Assembly: GCA_020632495.1 (NCBI GenBank) | Contig: JACKFL010000006.1 | Location: 930,001-994,000, forward strand | DNA length: 64,000 bases | Direction: 5' to 3' | Origin: Candidatus Omnitrophota bacterium | Lineage (GTDB): Bacteria; Omnitrophota; Gorgyraeia; Zapsychrales; Zapsychraceae | Shown: positions 1 to 6,539 of the stretch, piece after piece | Numbering within the stretch: position 1 is the first letter of the stretch | Layout of the letters: every line of letters starts with the position of its first letter | Position numbers and translations under genes: made by a program | The notes under the pieces: model-generated | Seen by the model: the letters and a program-made list of their open reading frames with translations, nothing else | Told to the model about the DNA's origin: nothing | Databases searched by the model: none

Positions 1-2349
1 ATTCGGTCCGGTGGGTAAGGCGGTCATTTGCGGAGCGTCGGGTCCGAACGGAGCGCCGGGACCGGTAGGTCCGTTGGGATCAACCGGAGCGCCGGGACCA
101 GCCGGGGCATTCGGCCCTGTCGGGTCGCTCGGCCCTGTCGGATCGCCGGGAGTACCGGGAGCCGCGGGACCGGTCGGAGCGTTGGGACCTGTGGGTGCGC
201 CGGGACCGGTCGGGTCACTGGGACCTGTGGGATCACCGGGAGCAGCCGGGGCACCGGGGCCGGTCGGAGCATTCGGTCCGGTGGGTAAAGCCGTCATTTG
301 CGGAGCGTCGGGTCCGAACGGAGCGCCGGGACCGGTAGGTCCGTTGGGATCAACCGGAGCGCCGGGACCAGCCGGGGCGTTGGGCCCGGTCGGGTCGCTG
401 GGACCTGTGGGATCACCGGGAGCAGCCGGGGCACCGGGACCGGTCGGAGCATTCGGTCCGGTGGGTAAAGCCGTCATTTGCGGAGCGTCGGGTCCGAACG
501 GAGCGCCGGGACCGGTAGGTCCGTTGGGATCAACCGGAGCGCCGGGACCAGCCGGGGCGTTGGGCCCTGTCGGGTCGCTCGGCCCTGTCGGATCGCCGGG
601 AGTTCCGGGAGCCGCGGGACCGGTCGGAGCGTTGGGACCTGTGGGTGCGCCGGGACCAGTCGGGTCGCTGGGACCAGTCGGATCGCCGGGGGCAGCCGGG
701 GCACCGGGGCCGGTCGGAGCATTCGGTCCGGTGGGTAAAGACGTCATTTGCGGAGCGTCGGGTCCGAACGGAGCGCCGGGACCTGTGGGTCCGTTAGGAT
801 CTACGGGAGCTCCGGGACCAGCCGGGGCGTTGGGCCCTGTCGGGTCGCTCGGTCCTGTGGGATCGCCGGGTGTTCCGGGAGCCGCGGGACCGGTCGGGGC
901 ATTGGGACCTGTGGGTGCGCCGGGACCGGTCGGGTCGCTGGGACCAGTCGGGGCGTTGGGCCCTGTCGGGTCGCTCGGTCCTGTGGGATCACCGGGAGTT
1001 CCGGGAGCCGCGGGACCGGTCGGAGCGTTGGGACCTGTGGGTGCGCCGGGACCGGTCGGGTCACTGGGACCTGTGGGATCGCCGGGAGCAGCCGGGGCAC
1101 CGGGGCCGGTCGGAGCATTCGGTCCGGTGGGTAAAGCCGTCATTTGCGGAGCGTCGGGTCCGAACGGAGCGCCGGGACCTGTGGGTCCGTTAGGATCTAC
1201 GGGCGCGCCGGGACCAGCCGGGGCGTTGGGCCCTGTCGGGTCGCTCGGTCCAGTGGGATCACCGGGAGTTCCGGGAGCCGCGGGACCGGTCGGAGCGTTG
1301 GGACCAGTGGGTGCGCCGGGACCGGTCGGGTCACTGGGACCTGTGGGATCACCGGGAGCAGCCGGGGCACCGGGGCCGGTCGGAGCATTCGGTCCGGTGG
1401 GTAAAGCCGTCATTTGCGGAGCGTCGGGTCCGAACGGAGCGCCGGGACCTGTGGGTCCGTTAGGATCTACGGGCGCGCCGGGACCAGCCGGGGCGTTGGG
1501 CCCTGTCGGGTCGCTCGGTCCAGTGGGATCACCGGGAGTTCCGGGAGCCGCGGGACCGGTCGGAGCGTTGGGACCAGTGGGTGCGCCGGGACCGGTCGGG
1601 TCACTGGGACCTGTGGGATCACCGGGAGCAGCCGGGGCACCGGGGCCGGTCGGAGCATTCGGTCCGGTGGGTAATTCAGTAGTTTGCGGAGCGTCGGGTC
1701 CGAAGGGAGCGCCGGGACCTGTGGGTCCGTTAGGATCTACGGGCGCGCCGGGACCAGCCGGGGCGTTGGGCCCTGTCGGGTCGCTCGGTCCAGTGGGATC
1801 ACCGGGAGTTCCGGGAGCCGCGGGACCGGTCGGAGCGTTGGGACCTGTGGGTGCGCCGGGACCGGTCGGGTCGCTCGGACCGGTCGGATCACCAGGAGTA
1901 CCGGGAACTGCCGGACCTGACGGAGCATTGGGACCTGTGGGTGCGCCGGGACCGGTCGGGTCGCTCGGACCGGTCGGATCACCAGGAGTGCCGGGAACAG
2001 CCGGACCTGACGGAGCGTTGGGTCCTGTGGGGGCACCGGGACCGGTCGGGTCGCTCGGACCGGTCGGATCACCCGGGGTGCCGGGCATGGCCGGATCATT
2101 CGGCGTGCCCGGTCCCGTCGGATCAGCGGGATCTTGCGGTAAGCCCGGTAATTCAGGCAGTCCCGGCGGGGCCGGCATCAGAACGGTATCAGGATCACCC
2201 GGTCCTGTCGGCGGGGTTACTCCCCCCGGTCCCGACGGCGGCGTCGGCGGTGTCGGCCCGGCGACTTGCGCCAGCGCCGGTACGGCTGCGCCGAGTTGAA
2301 CCGTGATGATTACGCTTGCAAGAATGGAAAAAAATCTTTTGAAGGTCAT
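1..2349 (-). CDS. Exported (Pro-x-x)n repeat protein, C-terminus beyond the left edge
   Basis: The minus frame is open from an ATG at 2349 to the window edge, about 783 codons. It begins with a textbook signal peptide (MTFKRFFSIL, a hydrophobic stretch, then ALA|QVAG near residue 27). An AGGAG ribosome site lies 8 bases before the ATG and a TTGACG-N17-TAGAAT promoter lies upstream. After a Pro-rich linker the chain becomes a repeat with Pro at every third position (units such as DPTGPS, GPNAPT, GPGAPA), probably a polyproline-type extended helix. The basic DNA unit is 18 bases. Larger blocks, each marked by a PQMTALP insert, recur at 270, 180, 270, 396, 270 and 270 base spacing, all multiples of 18. 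The opposite strand is also open and would read as a collagen-like (Gly-x-x)n protein; I take that as a mirror of the Pro codons. The exported location is well supported. A surface or stalk role is a guess. Confidence 0.85.
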   Translation of the reverse strand, partial: MTFKRFFSILASVIITVQLGAAVPALAQVAGPTPPTPPSGPGGVTPPTGPGDPDTVLMPAPPGLPELPGLPQDPADPTGPGTPNDPAMPGTPGDPTGPSDPTGPGAPTGPNAPSGPAVPGTPGDPTGPSDPTGPGAPTGPNAPSGPAVPGTPGDPTGPSDPTGPGAPTGPNAPTGPAAPGTPGDPTGPSDPTGPNAPAGPGAPVDPNGPTGPGAPFGPDAPQTTELPTGPNAPTGPGAPAAPGDPTGPSDPTGPGAPTGPNAPTGPAAPGTPGDPTGPSDPTGPNAPAGPGAPVDPNGPTGPGAPFGPDAPQMTALPTGPNAPTGPGAPAAPGDPTGPSDPTGPGAPTGPNAPTGPAAPGTPGDPTGPSDPTGPNAPAGPGAPVDPNGPTGPGAPFGPDAPQMTALPTGPNAPTGPGAPAAPGDPTGPSDPTGPGAPTGPNAPTGPAAPGTPGDPTGPSDPTGPNAPTGPSDPTGPGAPTGPNAPTGPAAPGTPGDPTGPSDPTGPNAPAGPGAPVDPNGPTGPGAPFGPDAPQMTSLPTGPNAPTGPGAPAAPGDPTGPSDPTGPGAPTGPNAPTGPAAPGTPGDPTGPSDPTGPNAPAGPGAPVDPNGPTGPGAPFGPDAPQMTALPTGPNAPTGPGAPAAPGDPTGPSDPTGPNAPAGPGAPVDPNGPTGPGAPFGPDAPQMTALPTGPNAPTGPGAPAAPGDPTGPSDPTGPGAPTGPNAPTGPAAPGTPGDPTGPSDPTGPNAPAGPGAPVDPNGPTGPGAPFGPDAPQMTALPTGPN

Positions 2350-2382
2350 AGCAGTCTCCTGGTTAATAAAAAATTCTTTAAC

Positions 2383-2411
2383 ATTCTATGGGCGTGCCAC
2401 AATTGCGTCAA
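2383..2411 (-). promoter_or_regulatory. Sigma70-type promoter of the Pro-repeat protein
   Basis: On the minus strand TTGACG (2411-2406) is followed after 17 bases by TAGAAT (2388-2383). The predicted transcript start is about 30 bases before the ATG at 2349. The rest of 2412-2552 shows nothing I can name. Confidence 0.6.
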
Positions 2412-2552
2412 TAGGACATGCTTGTACGCAGTTGCATTTTTATGGTAATTATTTGAGATTGCTATGTTTTGGAGAGATTGCGGTGCAGTGGGCGGGAAAA
2501 AATACGGTCCGGCGCGGATGGATTGACCGGCGGGGCCGTGTGCGCAACGATC

Positions 2553-2750
2553 TTAGTAATGCGGCGGTGGTTCCTCGTCGTCGATAGGCTTGACCAGTTC
2601 CCCGCTTTCTATCTTTTCGGCGAACGTGTTGAGCTGATTTTGCAGGTCGTTCAGGGCGGTATGCTGGCTGTTTATGACTTCGGTCAATTCCTCGATCTGC
2701 ATATCGAGGTAAGCCACACGCTTTTCAAGTTCGATGATGCGCTCTTCCAT
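2553..2750 (-). CDS. slyX: SlyX family protein
   Basis: A 65-residue protein with a single long coiled-coil helix starting MEERIIELEKRVAYLD. It has regular Leu/Ile heptads to about residue 45 and an acidic tail ending in PPPHY, which is the usual ending of SlyX proteins. The length is normal for the family. SlyX is widespread in proteobacteria, and its biochemical role is not established. It lies 36 bases after the hibernation-factor gene and probably shares its transcript. Confidence 0.8.
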   Translation of the reverse strand: MEERIIELEKRVAYLDMQIEELTEVINSQHTALNDLQNQLNTFAEKIESGELVKPIDDEEPPPHY

Positions 2751-2786
2751 TAATGCAGGTCCTCTGTTCGGCGGACGCGGACGGGG

Positions 2787-3179
2787 CTATTCGACCAGAG
2801 TGTCCTCGGGCTTCTCATCCGGAAGCAGTGCTTCGGGGGACGTCGGGACGCGACTCCGGTGACGGCGACGGCGGATTTCCTCGCGCAATAGCTGCTTGCC
2901 GCGCTTGAAGGCCTTGATGACATTTTTGCAGAGGTCGGCCTCTTCTTCGCTGCACTTTTCGGAGATGAAGATATCGTCGAGGTGCGGGACTTTGATATCG
3001 ATCCGGACGCAGGCCGTATTGGCCTTTTGATGATGCTTGCTGAGCTTTTCGATAACGACGTGGACTTTGGTCACATCCGGAGCGATGGTCTGTACCTTCT
3101 CGAATTTCTCGCGGATGATTTCATTTATTTTGGGGTGATTGTGAATGTCGTGGAAAGTAACTTCAAGCGGATTTAGCAT
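2787..3179 (-). CDS. Ribosome hibernation/stability factor, HPF/RaiA (S30AE) family
   Basis: 130 residues. The first ~100 have the S30AE pattern: LEVTFHDI at the start, an IREKFEKV helix, the alternating strand VHVVIEK, then VRIDIKVPHLD and a basic helix (KAFKRGKQLLREEIRRRRHR). The family binds the 30S subunit near the decoding centre and silences or protects ribosomes in starvation. This is the short form without the dimerising C-terminal domain of long HPF; the tail is simply acidic. Relatives are often called sigma-54 modulation protein in older annotation. An extended -10 box lies about 100 bases upstream, giving a long leader. Confidence 0.8.
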   Translation of the reverse strand: MLNPLEVTFHDIHNHPKINEIIREKFEKVQTIAPDVTKVHVVIEKLSKHHQKANTACVRIDIKVPHLDDIFISEKCSEEEADLCKNVIKAFKRGKQLLREEIRRRRHRSRVPTSPEALLPDEKPEDTLVE

Positions 3180-3277
3180 GGGATGAACCTTTCTATCTTG
3201 TTGTTTCGGAATATTTTGCGCAAAATACCCTGTCTCGCGGGGATGGGCTTCGGGGATTTTGTCCTGAAATATAGATC

Positions 3278-3286
3278 ATTCTAGCA
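3278..3286 (-). promoter_or_regulatory. Extended -10 box upstream of the hibernation factor
   Basis: The minus strand reads TGCTAGAAT. The same nine bases occur upstream of the methyltransferase (10020-10028) and Rrf2 (63652-63660) genes. No convincing -35 box is seen, as expected for a TGn-type promoter. Confidence 0.5.
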
Positions 3287-3335
3287 GATAACCGTCCAGG
3301 ATAACAGCCCAAAATACGCGAACTCCGGGAAACCC

Positions 3336-3467
3336 TCAAATTTGGGGGTAACCGTACCTGTTCCGGCGGACGGTGCTGCGGCGCGCGTAGGCCGGGGCCG
3401 GACGTTTGCGGATATAGGTTACATACAGGCGGGTGAAAACGAGCTTAATTCGACGAGAAATTGACAT
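3336..3467 (-). CDS. Small basic protein, unknown
   Basis: 43 residues starting MSISRRIKLVFTRLYVTYIR, rich in Arg, Lys and Tyr and ending RRNRYGYPQI. The start at 3467 is chosen because GGGAGGAT lies about 8 bases before it; an in-frame upstream extension to 3539 has no ribosome site. It has no membrane segment and no Cys. Its strong charge suggests nucleic-acid or ribosome contact, but that is only a guess. I do not recognise the family. Confidence 0.5.
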   Translation of the reverse strand: MSISRRIKLVFTRLYVTYIRKRPAPAYARRSTVRRNRYGYPQI

Positions 3468-3563
3468 AACTGCATCCTCCCTTGCGGTTGGCGTCCGGAG
3501 GGATGACCGGACGGGGTAGTACGGGGATAAGTATAACATTAAGGAGCGGGCAGGGACAACATT

Positions 3564-3705
3564 GAGTGATCAGTGATATGTGTTCAGTGATCAGGTATCG
3601 GACCGTTAGGCCAGGTTCTTTGGGGAAAAAGCCGGCCGCGGGATACCCCATCCCTCATTTTAAACAGCTGGCGGACAGATACTCGTCTGATCACTGATCA
3701 CTTGC
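3564..3705. repeat. Word-repeat inverted element B1 (GTGATCA family)
   Basis: The left arm (3564-3600) repeats GTGATCA/GTGATATG-like words. The right arm (3675-3705) carries the complementary words TGATCACTGATCAC. A ~75 base centre separates them. The right arm overlaps the end of the SPFH-like gene, whose last codons (A-S-D-Q-stop) are read from the repeat itself. Confidence 0.7.
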
Positions 3706-4056
3706 AAGCTCTTCCACGCATTCCACCAATATCCCCTGCTCACTGAACCCCGCCACACGCACAAGACTGGGCAGGACCGGGACGCGGTCCACGGGCTCCA
3801 GGCGGACCGGCAGATGAAATCCGTTGATATGCGCAATCTTCGGCCCGAGCAGTTCCCCGGGGTCGCCCTGGATGACCGACACATATGTCCGCGTGCCGGG
3901 CAGGATGAACTGCAGGCCCGGACCGATCAGGCCGGTCATCCGCCCCATCTCAAGAACTGCCAGCCGCTCATCCTCATGGATAATCTTGACGCACTGGGGG
4001 ATCAGGAGGATCAGCAGCACGGCGCCGGCAAGCAGGATGATGTATTGGGTCAGCAT
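3691..4056 (-). CDS. Short membrane-anchored SPFH/band-7-like protein
   Basis: 121 residues. An N-terminal membrane segment (about residues 5-22) is followed by KIIHEDERLAVLEMGRMTG and GLIGPGLQFILPG, the opening of stomatin/band-7 domains. The rest of the SPFH domain and its coiled coil are missing: the protein ends about 60 residues later, against 250 or more for true stomatins. The stop codon and last four residues fall inside repeat element B1, so the gene may have been shortened when that repeat arose. It lies 34 bases after the protease gene at 4091-5224 on the same strand. Confidence 0.6.
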   Translation of the reverse strand: MLTQYIILLAGAVLLILLIPQCVKIIHEDERLAVLEMGRMTGLIGPGLQFILPGTRTYVSVIQGDPGELLGPKIAHINGFHLPVRLEPVDRVPVLPSLVRVAGFSEQGILVECVEELASDQ

Positions 4057-4090
4057 GTGTGAAAAAAGGCGGATCCGCCTCCCTCTGTCC

Positions 4091-5224
4091 TTAACTTTTG
4101 CGAGGCTTCCACTCCTTTTTCGGTCCCTTCACCTTGGGATCGATCTCGCGGCGGGATTCCTTTGACCATTCGCAGTGATAGTTGTCGATTAATTCGTTGT
4201 CCAGCTCGTCGGCCTTCAGGGACATGGCGAAGATGTGCCGGCGGATGTCGTCGGACAGGCCGGTCTTCAGGTCCGCCAGCCGCACCCGGTACGAGAGGTA
4301 CACCGACGATTCATAAATGGCCAGGAAGTACGGCGGGACGGGATTGGACAGCAGGTAGCGGTACAGCGGCTCGAGTCCGGTCTTGGGGAGTTTCACCAGC
4401 GGACAGGTTGCCAGCAGGTACTTTTCCTTGTAGACAAAGATCCGGATCAGGGCGCTGCCCTGGTAAAATTCCCAAAACTCGTACCCCGCGCGGGCGACTA
4501 TCGGATCGATTTCGCGTACTCCCAGAGCCCCTTCCACGAATTCGGCCAGCGGACTCAGGGTCGCTTCCTGAAAAAGGTTTTTGCCGTCGAGTTTGTGACC
4601 GCAGTGCGAACAGTAGTCGGACTCCTCGACGATGAGCTGACTGCAGGACGGACACTTGACCGAAAACTGCTCCGGCCGGTTAGCGCGGAATTCCTCCAGC
4701 TCCTTTACCAGGGCCTCGCTGGGCAGCGCGTATCCCATATTTTCGGCCTGCGCGATCTTGCAGGTGGTGACCCCGATGATCCGACCTTCCGCGTCGAGCA
4801 TCGGGCCGCCGCTGTTGCCCGGATTGATGGCCGCGTCCGTCTGGACATAACTGTTCTCGCCGATGTTCTGGCTCGGTGAAGAAACGATCCCTTCGGTCAC
4901 GGTAAACGGCCGGCCGAAAGGAAAGCCCATCACGTACACCTTGGCACGCATCGTCAGTTCGTCGGAATTGACAAACGCCGGGTCGGTCTGACCGAGATCC
5001 TCCTTGCATTCGAGAAAGGCCAAGTCGAGCGCCGGATTGATCTGCAGGACCCGGACCTTGTACTTCTCCTTGTCCTGCGTCTCCACCGCGACAAACCGGT
5101 TGCCGGCCACTACGTGATGGTTGGTGACGATCAAATTGTCCGACGGCAGATAGAATCCGGAGCCGGTCCCGCTGGAGGTAGTGACCTTGAGGACGGCTGA
5201 GGAGTATTGGTCGATATCACTCAT
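4091..5224 (-). CDS. Cytoplasmic HtrA-like serine protease with zinc ribbon and YbjN-like C-terminal domain
   Basis: 377 residues. The trypsin-like (S1C) domain spans about residues 8-180, with likely catalytic His37 (TNHHVV), Asp67 (NPALDLAF) and Ser138 (NPGNSGGP). A zinc ribbon follows with Cys191, 194, 205 and 208. The last ~150 residues look like the YbjN/secretion-chaperone fold: a long helix, then paired strands around LLATCPLVKLP and PYFLAIYESSVYLSYRV. There is no signal peptide and no PDZ domain, so it probably works in the cytoplasm, unlike DegP. AGGATACAACCAC precedes the ATG. The neighbouring gene at 5390-6502 seems to have the same C-terminal type of fold, so the two may act together. 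Confidence 0.75.
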   Translation of the reverse strand: MSDIDQYSSAVLKVTTSSGTGSGFYLPSDNLIVTNHHVVAGNRFVAVETQDKEKYKVRVLQINPALDLAFLECKEDLGQTDPAFVNSDELTMRAKVYVMGFPFGRPFTVTEGIVSSPSQNIGENSYVQTDAAINPGNSGGPMLDAEGRIIGVTTCKIAQAENMGYALPSEALVKELEEFRANRPEQFSVKCPSCSQLIVEESDYCSHCGHKLDGKNLFQEATLSPLAEFVEGALGVREIDPIVARAGYEFWEFYQGSALIRIFVYKEKYLLATCPLVKLPKTGLEPLYRYLLSNPVPPYFLAIYESSVYLSYRVRLADLKTGLSDDIRRHIFAMSLKADELDNELIDNYHCEWSKESRREIDPKVKGPKKEWKPRKS

Positions 5225-5241
5225 GTGGTTGTATCCTGTGT

Positions 5242-5372
5242 GGAATATCGAATTTCGAATTTCGAAGGAGTATCGAATTACCGAATATCGAATTCTGAAA
5301 CTGTTTGTTTCGAGAATTCGGAGATTCGAACTTCGGGCTTCCTTCGATATTCGGATTTCGGATTTCGATATT
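5242..5372. repeat. Word-repeat inverted element A1 (TTCGAAT family)
   Basis: The left arm holds GAATATCGAATTTCGAATTT-like words and the right arm the complementary ATTCGGATTTCGATATT words, with a TCGAAGGAG / TTCCTTCGA pair inside. It begins 17 bases after the stop codon of the gene at 5390-6502 and fills the gap to the protease gene. Confidence 0.75.
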
Positions 5373-5389
5373 GATCATCACGTTATCCG

Positions 5390-6502
5390 TTACTTTGTCA
5401 TAAGCATGACCTTCTGCACAAACCCATGCAGGTTGCGTGCCGCTTCGGGCCATTTCTTGCCGCTGACTTTCTTGAGCGCGTTGTTGAGCGCTTCCTCTAC
5501 TTTGACCGGAGGCGAATACCGGTACAGCAAATTGTAAATGCCGAACGTCAGATAGTAAAATCCGCTGACGAAGCGGTCATGAGCGATTTCCTTTTCGGCA
5601 TTGTTGTAGTCATTGCGCAGAATTTCCTGGACGCGGGCCAGGGCCACGGGCGTGCGCACCGAGATGAAAAAGCTGGGAATATACATCGACGTCTGAAAGC
5701 GGGCTTCGTCGTAATCGGAGCGCAGTTTGTGCAAGGCATCCATGATTTCGGTCAACTTTTCCGCGTCGCTGAGCTGGCCCTTCTGCAGGCCGGTGCTGAT
5801 CTGTTTTTCCAAATCGGACCGCAGTTTGCCCTGCGGCGCCAGCACGCAATCGAGCTTCATCAGCGTCATGACGGCCGCGTCGAGCGCCACCGCGAAACTG
5901 CGTTCGTCGCGCAGGTAATCGATATAGGCGTCGAGTTCCTTAATGATGTCGTTGAAATCCTTCCACAGCGTCTTCAGCTGGCCTTTGGAAAAATGGCGCA
6001 CCTCCGGTTCGCGAAAGCGTTCGGCGCCGAGCTCCTCGACAAAGATGTCGTCGTAGTAGTCGGCCTGGATGCAGATTTCATGGAAGACGTCATAAATCTT
6101 GGACGGCTCGCAGGCCTCCATCGGGGTCTGGTAATAGAAAAAGAGCTCGTTATTATGCAGCTGGATCTGGCTGGTGGTGAGGACCGAGAAATTGATCTCG
6201 TTGATCTGCCGCAGCAACGGGGTCATGTTGCCGTCGCCCAGCCGGACAAACGGGGCGATAATTTGAATGAACCCTTCGCGGATCGCGACGTTGAGCACGG
6301 TCGACCCGTGCGGGATGGCGATCTGGTCCGAGTCGCGGAAGCGTTTCAGCGCGTAGGGATCGCAATAGTTGATGATGTTGTGCAGGGTATCTCTCAGGCG
6401 GCCCTTTTCATAATACTCCACGGCCTTGTTCCAGTATTTGGCGTCATTCTTGGCCGAAAGGTTCCCCAGGACCGGTTTGTAATATTTGGGTGCGACTTTC
6501 AT
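5390..6502 (-). CDS. YbjN-like (secretion-chaperone fold) protein with helical C-terminal half
   Basis: 370 residues, soluble. Residues about 65-160 (IPHGSTVLNVAIREGFIQII, then MTPLLRQINEINF and NNELFFYYQTPME) follow the YbjN / T3SS-chaperone-like pattern of a helix packed on a sheet. The remaining ~200 residues are predicted helical and contain a long acidic/basic coiled region (KQISTGLQKGQLSDAEKL). No catalytic motif is apparent. A TTGACC-N16-TATACT promoter ends only 9 bases before the ATG, so the message is probably leaderless or nearly so. The name is by fold resemblance only. Confidence 0.55.
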   Translation of the reverse strand: MKVAPKYYKPVLGNLSAKNDAKYWNKAVEYYEKGRLRDTLHNIINYCDPYALKRFRDSDQIAIPHGSTVLNVAIREGFIQIIAPFVRLGDGNMTPLLRQINEINFSVLTTSQIQLHNNELFFYYQTPMEACEPSKIYDVFHEICIQADYYDDIFVEELGAERFREPEVRHFSKGQLKTLWKDFNDIIKELDAYIDYLRDERSFAVALDAAVMTLMKLDCVLAPQGKLRSDLEKQISTGLQKGQLSDAEKLTEIMDALHKLRSDYDEARFQTSMYIPSFFISVRTPVALARVQEILRNDYNNAEKEIAHDRFVSGFYYLTFGIYNLLYRYSPPVKVEEALNNALKKVSGKKWPEAARNLHGFVQKVMLMTK

Positions 6503-6511
6503 ATATAACTA

Positions 6512-6539
6512 AGTATAGGCACAGCCGGGCGCAGGTCAA
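6512..6539 (-). promoter_or_regulatory. Promoter giving a near-leaderless transcript
   Basis: On the minus strand TTGACC (6539-6534), a 16 base spacer, then TATACT (6517-6512). The ATG of the downstream gene is at 6502. The -35 box contains the TGA stop codon of the preceding gene. Confidence 0.6.

Noticed and set aside
11..2299. Plus-strand 762-codon collagen-like (Gly-x-x)n frame
   Set aside because: It is the mirror of the minus-strand Pro-x-x repeat, which has the signal peptide, ribosome site and promoter; the plus frame ends over the signal-peptide codons and starts at an internal GTG.
5181..5537. Small plus-strand frame rich in FRISKEYRITEYRI-like residues
   Set aside because: It is a translation of the A1 repeat words, not a gene.
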